Assembly: GCA_028023455.1 (NCBI GenBank)
Contig: JAQFVV010006231.1
Span: 3,493,478-3,557,477, forward strand
Direction: 5' to 3'
Length of the DNA: 64,000 nucleotides
Origin: Epiperipatus broadwayi
Lineage: Eukaryota; Onychophora; Udeonychophora; Euonychophora; Peripatidae
Below are positions 48,357-60,000 of the stretch, piece by piece. Position 1 is the stretch's first letter. Each line of letters opens with the position of its first letter. The translations under genes and the position numbers were made by a program. The notes below the pieces were generated by a model that was not told the origin of the DNA, did not search any database, and saw only the letters and a list, made by a program, of their open reading frames with translations.

Positions 48357-49783
48357 CTAAAAAAAAAAAATGTGAGGAAATAAATTAATTTAAAAGATAT
48401 AGAAATAAAAAATATTTTATATAAAATTATTTTATTTACCATGCATTAAAAAGCAAAAAAATGATTGTTTCCTCAGCCACAATTAAGATTTTTAGATTTA
48501 ATTTGAAATAAAAGAATAGGGGAGGGGAAAGATGCAGAGATTAGGGATCTCTGCTCCACATTTTTATTTCTAGTTAAATGTAAAAACTCCAATTGTGGTT
48601 GAAGAGACAATTATTTTTTGTTTGTTTTTTAGTGTGCGTGTAAACTAATTTTATTTTATTTTAACTTCAATCAAGTTTTCAATTCAAACAAAAAAATCAT
48701 GTGCATTAATGTTCTAAGAATAACTTTTTAATTTGATATCAAAATATTCAAAATTTCCACACCAAGTGATCCAGATCTAAAAGAAACTAGGTCACCTACC
48801 TAAAAGATTATAACGCCCTATCACTTTGATAGTGATTTAAAAGAAATGTACCAAATTTCAACAAATTATACTGGATTTAAATATATTAAACCTCATTTTA
48901 AAATTTTATTCCAACTCAAAGAAAATTATTTATAAGTGTTTACAAACAAACAGATTGTAACTTAAATTTTTAAATATTCATATTTTGATAATTAAAAGAG
49001 GAAATACATTTATTACTTAAAAAAAAAATGAAAAAAATTTAAATCAATAGTTTTCATATGAATTCAATTTATTTTACATAATAATAAAATTAATGTGACA
49101 ATAAAATTGAAAGAAGTTTTTACAGTACATTTAAATAGTTTTTAAACATTAAGATAAAAAATAATTGAATCAGTAGACAGCCCTAGACTGAGTGAAATTT
49201 GAACATTGGAATTGTATGATGAAACTTAACCCAGAAACATTTATCCCTATAATGTTCCCATTGCACAAGGCATTTTAATTGTATTTTTATTAAATTAAGT
49301 TATATTTAGTAAATATACAAAGTGAACTATTGAGCAACAGTTCAATATATTAATAAAAGTTTGAATAGTTTTTTTAATTTGAGAGAAAGGGGTAATTTTA
49401 AAAAAAGATGTGTGATGAATATATACACCAACATCTAACAATATGTAAAATTAACACCTACAATAGCATTACATAAAATTATTAAATTGATGTGATTACT
49501 TAAAAAGATTTGCAATATAGATTTCATATTTAGTTATACTATTTAGCTTACCTATTCATTATGATTTTGAACAATCATAAATGAATAATTGTAGAACCTT
49601 GTGATAAAAGTTTTCATAGTTTTACAAAACCAAAATTTCACAGAAAACCAATGTTACAAAAGTAAAACTGTTTCATGATGATAAAACAAAAAATATATAT
49701 GTGCAAATAATTAAAAAATATAATAGATATTTTGTGCAACATAAGAAAACAACAGGTTTCATTTTAGAATATTTTGATACAAT
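48357..49783. other. Probable intron 5' of the aebp2-like exon
   Basis: AT-rich, beginning on the minus-strand side with the polypyrimidine tract of the acceptor. No upstream exon was recognised. Confidence 0.5.
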
Positions 49784-49797
49784 AAATATCTTTTATT

Positions 49798-50105
49798 AAA
49801 ACAGGCAAAACTCTCCATATGTATTGCCACTCAGTGCAAGCCAGAGTAATCAATGGATGCCAGAAGGCTTGTACATAAAATCCCCATATAATGCCTACTC
49901 ATGCAATATCTCCAGACTAGTTTCTGGCTTCCAGAAAGTAGTCTGGAGATATTGGATGAGTAGGCAATAGATGGGAATTTTATGCACAAGCCTATTGGCA
50001 CTCTGGCTTGTATTGAGTGGCAATACGTAAAGAGAGTTTTGCCTGTTTTAATAACAGTTATAAGCATGCATAACAAATGGTGATCATGTGATGTTTATTG
50101 GCTTA
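49798..50105. mobile_element. Hammerhead-family element, copy 2 (collapsed palindrome)
   Basis: Bounded by a perfect 14-bp target duplication AAATATCTTTTATT (49784-49797 and 50106-50119). The left end is AAAACAGGCAAAACTCTCC and the right end GTGATCATGTGATGTTTATT, then GGCTT. The centre (about 49910-49955) reads CCAGACTAGTTTCTGGCTT then CCAGAAAGTAGTCTGGAG. Only the 3' halves of two opposed hammerheads (GAAA, GTC, stem I 3' strand) remain, joined at stem II, and both CTGANGA cores are gone. It is an inactive deletion derivative of the head-to-head form seen in copy 1. It lies in the probable aebp2 intron. Confidence 0.82.
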
Positions 50106-50119
50106 AAATATCTTTTATT

Positions 50120-51084
50120 GTATATGTAAATATTTATAACTATATTTGTTACATTCTTTGCTCAAAGATAGGTGATCTAATTTGATAAAACTGTAACACT
50201 TGATTATCAGTAGTAGAAAGAAATCTGTCAGTTTGCAATCTCTTCAATATAATTCTAGAATATCAATAAAAAAAATTTTGCTACTCAGAAGTTTTAAATT
50301 GCTATAGAAGTGTAAAACTCTTTGTATAAACCAAAGATGTAATATAAACATTAAAAAATGATTTTATATTGTTTGTGTGTCTATGTGTGCATATATATAA
50401 AGCATCCATTCAATGCTACATAAGTAAATACATCAAACTAGAAATAAATAATAAAAATACTGACAAAATTAAAATTTATAATTTTTTCTGTCTCAAGATA
50501 ATGTTTTTGCCCAGTGAAAACTACAAACAAAAATAACAGGTACATACACAATATATTAGAATTCCATAACTCTACTCTTTGAATAATTAATTTGAAAACA
50601 AATATTCCGATTCCTATTCCTCACGTCATGTTTATATATAAAAATGTACAAGATCCATCACAATATGCCTAAAATAACCAATGCAAGACTTAAACAAACA
50701 CTTTAAATTTTTATTATTATTTGCTATTATCTTATTAAATATCATACCAATACTTTTTATTATCTGTTAAATGCTAAAGCATTAAGGTTTTTCTAACTTA
50801 AAGCATTTTGGCAACCCCCCCCCCTCTTGTAAATGCATTCCATAGAATGCTAATGAGTTCACAATTCATTGGGTTATTAAAGTTCTTACCTGATTCTCAC
50901 TTTATATAAGTTTGGAATAGCCATAAACACAAAAATTTTAAAAGCAATTCTGATTTCCCTTAGATTAGATTTATAACTTATTTGCATATAAATAAATGCA
51001 ATATATATACACACCCACACACAGTCCAAATATCTAAATAATAAAGATATACCAAATGATTAAAGTATAAAATAATAATACTGA
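50120..51084. other. No gene seen
   Basis: AT-rich sequence. C9 run near 50816-50824. Nothing coding was recognised. Confidence 0.5.
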
Positions 51085-51780
51085 CATTTAAGAATGATAA
51101 AGAAGATATTAGAAATTACAGGTCTAACAGACTTTTATAATTTTATACAAAATTTTTACCAAGATAATTACAATTTGCTAACAGCAAATATTGGATTTTA
51201 ACCAACCAAAATAATATGGTGGATTTAAAGGTGATTTTAGCATAGTCGATGAAATCCAGGAAAAAGAAACATTAGAATTTGAGTTGATGTTTTGAATTTG
51301 TAAATTATGAAAAGGCATTTGATATAAGCATTTCTATAATAAAGCATTAATTAGTTCATTAAAATACAGAGCTAGGATATTGTCAGATTCTGAAGAATAT
51401 TTACTGAAATGCAACAGCTATGATTAGATTACAAAGTATTATCTTCGAAACTTTTTACAGCAGTTTTATACAAGAAGTATTTTATGGATTAAAATGGAAA
51501 ACTGAAAGAATAAAAAAAATTAGAGATTATTTAAGTCATTTAGATTTTGCAGATGATGATGTTTTTGCAAATAATGTTTTAAAGTTTCAGGAAATGTTGC
51601 AAGAGTTATCAGATGAAAATAAAAAATAGAACTAAAGATAAATGTTAAAAGGATTAAAATAATGTTCAATAAATTTTCTCAGAAGAAGTTAGCAATTTCA
51701 AATACCATGATCAGATTATTAATACAAATGAAACCATGAGTAAAATTAATCATTTAATTAAAAAAAATTTATATATAAAA
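51085..51780 (+). pseudogene. LINE reverse-transcriptase remnant
   Basis: Plus-strand fragments in order: NYRSNRLL-like and YK-FTKII-like pieces (family YRPI.L....YK.F.KII); EKETLEFELM; motif A as FEFVNYEKAFD (about 51293-51325); then an open piece 51420..51629 with HLDFADDDVFANNVLKFQEM (motif C FADD) and LQELSDENKK (family LQEML.EL...SKK.GLK.N..KTK.M.N), continuing as a KINVKRIKIMFN-like stretch. This is the RT style of LINEs encoding HL.FADDIVL...E.LQ.ML. It differs from the other two LINEs in the window. Frames are broken repeatedly and no ends were identified. Confidence 0.75.
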
Positions 51781-51962
51781 ATGAAAAAATCAGTTTGGAA
51801 ATGTTAAGAATCTTGTATAATTATAAAAGTGTAATTGCAATATTGAATGGTACTTTATAGAAAAATGTAAATTTTAAAAAAATTACTATGAAAGGATAGA
51901 CACACATGAAAATATGCAAAAACTTAAAAAAATTATATTTATGTAATAAAATATTTTATTAT

Positions 51963-52076
51963 ATTGTTTTGAAAATGCTTTGTAAACATATATTTGTTTA
52001 TAAAATTTTATTATTGTTTTGAAAATGCTTTGTAAACATATATTTGTTTATAAAATTTTATTATATTGTTTTGAAA
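51963..52076. repeat. Tandem duplication, two 50-bp units plus a partial third
   Basis: ATTGTTTTGAAAATGCTTTG starts at 51963 and 52013. Units are identical and followed by a partial third copy. Confidence 0.9.
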
Positions 52077-54500
52077 AACCTTTGACAATTATCATATAAT
52101 ATGGTTGAAACTTTGGAGGAAAAATAAAAATAAAAAAAGATTCATAAAATAAAAAAAATTGAAAAAAAAAAAACCTGTGTTAATTTTTTTTTTTTTAAAT
52201 ATATAAAATTAACGATAGAATTAATACTGATTGGACTGTTTTTGATAGAAATAACTTAATACAATATTTTGGTATTATTCCCATTAAGACATATTATTCC
52301 GGTAACATATTATTCTAAGTTTGCAATATATTTAAAATAATATCTCCAAGAAATGGTGTGGACAAACTTAATCGATAAAATTTGTCCGCAGATCCAGCAG
52401 AGGCATTATTTTAAAGATGTTACAAACTTAGAATAATACATTACATCATACCACATGTAAGTATGAAAGTTCAAATCAAAAAAAAAAAAGAAAAATGGAG
52501 ATATATATTCAGTATTAAAAAAAAGAAAAAACACATTATGATTCTAAATAAAAATAAATAGTTATGACTTCTTAATATGGCACTTTTTGTGAATTTTTAT
52601 TATGACACGTTCTGTCATCAAAATCATTCTTCCCTCTCCCAGCATAATGCAGCACTTTATGCCATCATAAGTATCCAGCATGTACAAATACCTAACTTCA
52701 AATCTAAAAAAAAAAAAACACACATTATTTCCAATGATGGTAAGATATTTTCATTTATGGAAAAAGGAGAAATATGAAAAAAAATCCTGAGACGTTTTTT
52801 AAATAGTGAACTGTAACAAAGTTTTAGCTGTAAGTTTACCATTATATTTTTTTAAAAAAATCATATTGTATAAAGTTTTAGCAAAAAAAAATCCCACAAA
52901 TATATATAGTTTTAGCTGTAAATGTATTATTTTAAATATAAAAGCATATTACTTACATATAATGTGAGAGATTATTATACTGTGGAGAGTAAAAAAAGTC
53001 ACTGTGGCGAACTGAACCGTTTAATATCTTCTAAAATGAAAAGGAAAGGGTCAGTTTATATTACATGGATTAGACTTGCTAGGATTCATAAACAAAAGCT
53101 TTGAAAAAATATTACTGGATGCAAACATCACCAAAGTAACACATCATAGCAGGAATAATATCAAAGTACTCTTAATACATATAAAACATATTTATCTCAT
53201 TTTATTTTTTCAACTTTTTTTATATTTTATGAACTATTTTTTATTTCAATTTTCTTCCAACTTTCAACTGTATTATATTGTTATTGTCAAGGAGTATTCC
53301 TATAGAATATACATATTTATACAAATATATGTTTATAAAGATCATAAATTATATATTTTTTTTACTTTCTTCTTATTTATTTTTATATATGTCTTCATCC
53401 TTTTACTTTTTAATAAAAAAATCCTTCAATTATTTATAATTACTCTTCTATAATTACACTAGATTCCTAATTCCATTCAAAACTGGTTTTCTTATTCATA
53501 TAAATAAACTTTCTTTATAAAGATATATTCTTTTATATGTTGGCACATATTAGAATTTCTATTTTGTAAATGCTATTTAAATTTAGTTTTTAATTTTTTT
53601 ATTATTCCCATAAATGAAATATTTTTATTATCTCTTTTACAATGTAATCAATTTTATAATATAAATAAGTGTCATTCATATTTTCCAATCCATTCCTTTT
53701 TTTAATATTTATCAATATTGAAACAAATATTTTAAGTAATACTTTTTGTATTTTAGTAAATAATTAAGGGTCAAATAAAATTTATATACATAAAATAAAT
53801 ATTATTAATAGTAGAATAAATAAAGCTATAAGATTGTGTTCTAGTAATATAATGAAACAAAGATAAATGACTATTCTATTAAATTAATTTAAAAATTATG
53901 AGGAAGGAAAAATATAAAAAGAATATATAAAAAGATAAGAAATATAAAAACATAGAAAATTATATTTTATATTATCAGAAACTACATTTTATAAGATAAA
54001 TAAAATAATAAAACATATAAGCAGGAAGCCATAATAATAAACTTGTAGTTAAATAAATATATAAAAGGATGAATTTTAATAAATTCATAAATATTAATAA
54101 AAAAAGAGAAGGAATGGAAAATATGAATAGCATTTACATTGTAAATAGCTTAGATTGTAAGAAAAATAATAAAATATTTCATATATAGGAACAATATAAA
54201 ATAAACTGGGAAGCAGAATAAAACAGGATTTGAAGGACAAATTTTAATATATGCCTGCATATAAAAGAATCTAAGCATTTGCATTTCAAAATAAAGATGT
54301 TGGAAAATGTATTTTATAAAGAAAGATTAGTTAAAGAAAATTTATATATAAAAATAAGATTACCAGTTGTGAATAGGAACAAGGAACAGTATTATGAATC
54401 TAGTGTAATTATAGATAATTATAAATGAAAGTTTTTTTTTTTAAAAAAAAGGGATGAAAACAAATATAAAAATAGGAAATAAGTTTAAAACAATGTGTAT
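52077..54500. other. AT-rich stretch with one hairpin, no gene
   Basis: Contains the inverted repeat at 52308..52438. Otherwise there are homopolymer A/T runs and asparagine, isoleucine and phenylalanine-rich chance frames such as 53076..53453 (125 codons), which has no recognisable family pattern. Confidence 0.5.
52308..52438. repeat. Imperfect inverted repeat (MITE-like), 40-bp arms
   Basis: 52308-52347 and the reverse complement of 52399-52438 both begin TATTATTCTAAGTTTG and agree at about 33 of 40 positions. A foldback element or MITE remnant. Confidence 0.65.
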
Positions 54501-54615
54501 GAAAATATTTTTAAAACAGTAGCAAACTCTCCATATAATATTGCCACACAGTGCATGCCATAGTAAATAAATGGGTGCAAGGTTTATGTATAAAATCCCT
54601 ATCTAGTGTGTACTT

Positions 54616-54659
54616 ATCCAATAACCCGAGACTAATTTCATCAGCAACTAACCTTGGAT
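54616..54659 (-). ncRNA. Decayed hammerhead, stem II deleted
   Basis: Minus strand: ATCCAA, then core CTGATGA (54644-54638) runs straight into AATTAGTC, so stem II and the first G of GAAA are gone. The 3' strand TATTGGAT is retained. Predicted inactive. Confidence 0.6.
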
Positions 54660-55121
54660 CTAAGAGTACTGCACCTAGAGCTTACAACCTAAGGCGACCA
54701 TTCAGCTACCATCTTTCATCTTTTTGTTTAATCATAAACCTACAAGTCCAAAATAAAAACATGGCAATGTTTTCAATCCAAGCACATTTGCTTGTATAGT
54801 CACACAGATCTGAACTCAGTTCAGTATATATATATATATTGCTGTCTTTGGGTCTTTAATAAGCATAGTCATCATCATTCCATGAACAGGATTGGTATTA
54901 AACCACTAAACATCACATGATCACCATTTCTTAAGGTTATAAAAAAACCAAAGGTGCCAAAACCTATAGATACTGAACTGGGTTCAGATTTGTGTAACTA
55001 TACAAGGGAATGAATTTGGACTGAAAACATTATTGTTTTTATTTTATAATTAATCAAAAAGATAAAAGGTGACGGATGCAGGGTTGCATTAGATCCTAAA
55101 GTCTAGGTGCAATGCTCTCAG

Positions 55122-55181
55122 ATACAAAGCTTTTTCACTGATGAAAATTACAAGCTAGAAACTAGTCTGAAGACATTGAAT
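55122..55181 (+). ncRNA. Type-I hammerhead ribozyme motif (e)
   Basis: ATACAA, stem Ia TTTCA, core CTGATGA (55138-55144), a weak stem II AATT-ACA-AGCT, core GAAA (55158-55161), stem III AC-TA-GT, cleavage after C55167, stem Ia TGAAG, loop ACA, TTGAAT (55176-55181). Compared with motif (c), stem Ia changes on both strands (CCTCA/TGGGG to TTTCA/TGAAG) while still pairing. Stem II is weakened, so activity is less certain. Confidence 0.75.
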
Positions 55182-55562
55182 GAGTATCAATAGATAGAAA
55201 TTTTATGCACAAACTTCTTGCTTCCATTGATTACTATGGCTTGCACTGGTGGGACAACTATATGGAGTTTGCCATTGTTTGCAGCTTGTGTAGACATGGG
55301 AAATAGTGATCATGTGATGTTTAGTGGATTAATACCAATCCTTCCCATGAGATGATGGTGACTATGGTTATTAAAAAATCAAAGTCACCAAAATGTATAG
55401 ATAATGAACTGAATTCAAATCTGCATGACTATATAAGCGACTGAGCTTGGATTGAAAACATTGTTTTCATTTGGATTAATAGCTTTATAGTTAACCAAAA
55501 AGATAAAAGGTGGCTGCTGGAGGGTTACATTAGATCTTAAGATCTCGATGCAATGCTCTCAA

Positions 55563-55620
55563 ATCCAAGGCTTCTCACTGATGAAAGCCACAAGCTAGAA
55601 ACTAGTCTGGGGTATTGGGT
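55563..55620 (+). ncRNA. Type-I hammerhead ribozyme motif (f)
   Basis: Stem Ib ATCCAA (55563-55568), stem Ia TCTCA, core CTGATGA (55578-55584), stem II AGCC-ACA-AGCT, core GAAA (55598-55601), stem III AC-TA-GT, cleavage after C55607, stem Ia TGGGG, then TATTGGGT. The first stem II pair is A-U here against G-C in motif (c), a compensatory change. Stem Ib keeps pairing with one G.U. Confidence 0.78.
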
Positions 55621-55639
55621 GAGTAGATACTGGAAGGGC

Positions 55640-56238
55640 CAGGGCAAGGGTATTTGGCACCCCTAGGCAAAGAAAAAATCATGTACCTCTTATCAATAGA
55701 TGCTTACTCACATGCATAGCTGAACATAACATAGCCAAATATTAAACATCAATAATTCATTAACATAAATAATAACACTTTTACATATAAGTTGAATGCA
55801 TATTGCCATTTAATTTAAATGTATAAACATTTTCAATATTTAATCAAAAAAGTATTGTTATAATTTGCTGAGCATGCTTTCAACAATGATGGTCAGAATC
55901 ATAGTGGTCATATTTGCCTTATGAATGTTTGAAATAATTTACTGTGATCAAAATTAGCGCAATTTCATGTTCAATTGATATTATTGCCAGACCAGTCAGT
56001 TTTTCTTGAGCTATGATTGATTGAGTATATGTTGTTATTAATTACAATTTTGAAAAACTTCTTTCTGAATTGGCTACTGATATGGCAATGTTGCAAATAT
56101 TTGTAACATGATAGAATACTATTTTCTAATTTACGTGGCATATATATGAGAGAACATCAATTGTCAATCAGCAAGTGCCCAATTCTTCTGGTGCCCTAGG
56201 CATTCATCTAGGGTCACTGAATGATAAAATCAGCCCTG
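55640..56238. mobile_element. Non-autonomous hAT-like element inside copy 3
   Basis: Begins CAGGGCAAGGG and ends ...AATCAGCCCTG, so the terminal hexamer CAGGGC is inverted at both ends. Subterminal TGGCACCCCTAGGCA (left) and TGGTGCCCTAGGCA (right) are direct relatives. It splits the family sequence between TACTGGA and GGATTAGATTTTTATGC, which are adjacent in copy 1. The 8-bp duplication is not clean. The interior has no transposase. Confidence 0.65.
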
Positions 56239-56624
56239 GGGATTAGATTTTTATGCACAAACCTTCTTGCATCCATTGATTACTATGACTAGCACTGGGT
56301 GGCTCTACTGTATGGAGTTTGTTACTGTCTAAACATAAAAAATGGTGATCATATGAGACTTAATCGCTTGAAAATATTTTTATTGTTATTTTTGTAAATT
56401 ATTTGAAAAATGTATTTATAAATATATATTCTATAGAACCAATCCTTAACAAGGACTATAATTGAAATAAAGAATGATTCATAAAATAAAAGATTTGAAA
56501 AGAAAAAGTCTGTTAAATTAATTTATTTACATATATTAAAATTAATAGGCCATGCTGGGGGTGAAATAATTAATGAATAATTGATTTTATTAAATAACAA
56601 TATTAAAAAGTAATGTGCCTATGT

Positions 56625-57070
56625 GGGTAGAGTTTGAAAAGAAAGATTTTTTTTAATGCGTTTTATGGATTTGAGATTTGGACACTTCACAGAAGAGCAA
56701 TTCAGAAACTTCAGATCACTCAAGGAAATATTGAGATTTATGTTAGAAGTAATAAGAAGGAGATGAAAATGAAACACATGGGTAAAAAAAAAAAACGGTA
56801 TTAATGATATCTTTGAAAGAATTAAAAAACCGAAATGGAGCTAAGCTGAAAAATATTGTTAGAAAAAATTATAATAGAGATTGTTCGGCCGAAGTCTTAA
56901 ACTGGATCCCAAAAGATTTTAAAAGACTTAGAAAAAGATCAATTGTGAGATGTGCGAATAAAATAAAAAATTCTGCTGATGAAAAGGGATTAGAGATGAA
57001 TAAAATGGATTAAATTTGGAGAGATCTCTATCCTACAGTTGATCAATAATGGTTGAAAATAATGATGATA
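56625..57070 (+). pseudogene. LINE ORF2 C-terminal remnant
   Basis: Fragments: VLWI-DLDTSQK-like (family LLYG.ETW......KL) near 56660-56700; DIFERIKKPKWS-like near 56808-56850 (family DV.ERI...KWRWAGH); SAEVLNWIPKDFKRLRKRSI and VRCANKIKNSADEKGLEMNK inside 56804..57013 (family VL.W.P...KR..GRP..RW.DDI....G..W). The last part ends IMVENNDDND from a GATGATAATGA tail. It is the same LINE type as 51085..51780 and could be its displaced end, but 4.8 kb and other elements lie between. Confidence 0.72.
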
Positions 57071-60000
57071 ATGACTATCAAGTAACTGCAATTTATGAGA
57101 TTTACAGGAGCAGATATTAATTCATCAAGATTTCTAAAAATATAAAGTTTTAATTAAATGTATAAATTTTCATAAATATAAGCAATTCATACATTCTAAA
57201 TAATTATAAGTCATGATTTTATAAACTTATTAATACATTATTTTCAAATTCTTAAAGCTATGCGCATTCTTTCTTTTCTTTTTTTAACCTCTACATTATC
57301 ACGGTACAAAACAACTAACAATTCAAATTAACGATACAAAGACAACATTTATTTATTAATGGCGAAATAAATTATTAATTACAAAACAGTTAACAGCAGG
57401 GTATTTTAACGATGTTTCAAATAAAATAACGCTTTATAAAATAAACATTTCAAATGTAGTAATGCGCTATAAGTTATCCAAAGAAAAATTCATATTTTTC
57501 CAAATTTCGCGGAACGCTCCAAATTCCAGAGTTAAACACAGTCTAAAACATATTTATATAGTTATAAATATTAATAATTTTTTAAAAAAGATCCGATATT
57601 AACTCCATCAAAAAATTGCATAAACACAAAGTATATATCACAAAATGCAGTTTTAACTATTAAAAATAATAATAATAATAAATGTTTAAAACCTTACAGC
57701 CATTTCTAGTTTAAAAACATTCAGTTTCATTTTATAAGATTAGAGAAAACAAACATGCGCACATATATAATACTTAAATAAAGGGAATCGTTCCTTGCTC
57801 ATTTGGATATGCGTAGTCGCCACAGATATATATACACATTAAACAAAGAAATCAATGCCTCCAAAATATCTAACTTCAAAATTAAAATGCCTCAAACTTA
57901 ACAGTAGGAGAAAATCCAAGAACTGAGTAATTGAAATCAAATTCCTAACATGCACATACAGATATGAGTTCACTACAGTCATTTAATTTCTACAAAAGTA
58001 TTTGTAAAATAACCCACTTACATAAGTTTCTGATAATATCTTTTGAAGTTCAAATAAAAATATGTATTTTTTATCATCTTAGCAGAAAGTTTTCGTTTCC
58101 TATTATACAGAAAGCAATTAGTAATTGCATTATTTATATTAGTTTTGAGTTCAACAAAACTCCATTTAAAAATACAGTAGTGGTTATTTCAAATCTATTG
58201 TTTTCTTTGACATTTATCTCTAAATTTCTATTGGTCCCTTTTTTTTTATTTGGTGTGGTCATTTCTTTTGACCCAATGACAATTCACACATACAATACAT
58301 ATAATCTTCGTTTTACAACCGTTTTCTTTTTAGCGTGCCTAGCTAAGGCGATGGATATAGTGGTTTTAATTCGTATCTCAAAACTCTGTCCCCTAATAAT
58401 AATTCTGACTTGAGACTTTTTGCTTATTAATAATAAGGTTACGTTTTGTTTATTATGAATGACAGCAAGTGACTGGATGTTATACACTTTCAAAAAGGTT
58501 GACTTTAATCAATAGATGAACTCAATCAAACAAGATTTAGTTAATAGAAGCCAGTCTAAAATTAGAAACGTTTTCAGTTAGTTAAAAAAGATAACAGCAA
58601 TCATATATAAAAATAAAAAAGTCAACAGAATAAACTAAAGTTAACATGCAGCGTTTTAAAAATCAAAAATAGTTAACCATTTTAAAAGTATATGTGAAAA
58701 AAAAATTAAAACTATTCAATCTTTAAAAAATAATGCATCTACGTGTATGTGCGTAATCATATATATACATTCAAAAAAACTGTAATGCGAAGCGCAATAT
58801 TGAAAACATCTGTAATACTTTTGATAAAAAAAAAAAAATAATAATAACACTTTTACATTGAGAGCATTGAAACAATGGTTATGGGAATTCTAAGTAATTT
58901 CTTTTTTATTTTTTTTTTAAAAAAAAAGCTTCCAGATTTCGGAAAGGAACAAGATAATTTCTCATTAGTTCAGAAATGGGCCACAAAAACTTAATAATAA
59001 TTAAATTAAATGACCAAAAAGGTCATGAGGAAAATGCAATATTATGTTCCTAAAAAAAAAAAAATCTGATTGAGAGGGATATACAAATTTAACAATTATC
59101 ATCTTAGAAGGTGGTATTATTGCTGGGAAAAATAATATTTCCTGCAGTCTGTATCTAAGTAGAATAAAGAAAAGACCACCATAATGTAAAGTATCCAATT
59201 GTGACAATTTTACCACCATGTTTCATAGCAGGATTCTTTTTGTGATCACTAAACATTAAACTTTGCTAAGAATGAGAAAAGTGATTTTAGATCATGTGAG
59301 AGATTTCCAGTCAACCACTGTACAATATTTAAGCTAATTTCACCAACATTTCTGCAATGAAGAATTCATAAAAATTTTAATGGCCTTGAAATAGTAGGTT
59401 GATGATAATGCTAATGCAATGCATAATGAATTAATTGTTTTAATAGATACTCATCAGTTTTATAATGGTTTTGTAGTTTGCACCTTTATTCAAAAGACAT
59501 TAATTATTTCTGATCAAAGTTAATTCCAGAAGATTTTGTTCTGCCATCTTCAGTAATGATCAGCAACAGTCAAACTCCTAATATTAAAACATAAACCAAT
59601 TCAGCAACATTTGACCCAAAACCCACTAATTGAATACCAATAATGTAATCCCTTTTAAATTCAGGGTTTTGATAAGCCTTAAAAAAAAGGTATCAATTTC
59701 CAGTCAGATATTTCTTAATATTTTTTTCTTATGGTATTTGTAAAAGATTAAAAAAAAAAAGATTAGGTTTGTGTTTTCACATTTCTAAAACATTAATAGT
59801 CTAATAATATAGCATTAATGAAACATGTTTGAAACCTGAATATTTCTTACCAAGATGACAAAATAATTACATTGACAGCTCAATCAAATGCTTTTTCAAG
59901 ATACATATTTAAATTAGATTAAATCTGAACTTTTGCTTAAGTATAATGTTAATTATTAAAAGATTTATTGCTTGGGCATTAGAAGTAACAGAACTGAACC

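Larger units (their letters stand above)
54514..56369 (+). mobile_element. Hammerhead-family element, copy 3: long form with inverted and tandem units
   Basis: Bracketed by an identical 13-bp repeat GAAAATATTTTTA (54501-54513 and 56370-56382). The left end AAACAGTAGCAAACTCTCC and right end GTGATCATATGAGACTTAAT match the family. From the left: an inverted segment (54514 to about 54940) with one decayed minus-strand hammerhead, then plus-strand units each carrying a hammerhead at 55122 and 55563. Cut sites are 440 bp apart. Units share TATAGATA-TGAACTG, GATTGAAAACATTGTTTTC and AAAAAGATAAAAGGTG. A 599-bp hAT element interrupts the last unit (55640-56238). There is no long open frame, so it is non-autonomous. 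Confidence 0.8.

Noticed and set aside
53076-53453. 125-codon plus-strand frame, Ile/Phe/Tyr-rich
   Set aside because: Composition mirrors the local T-rich sequence. No domain, no transcript signals.
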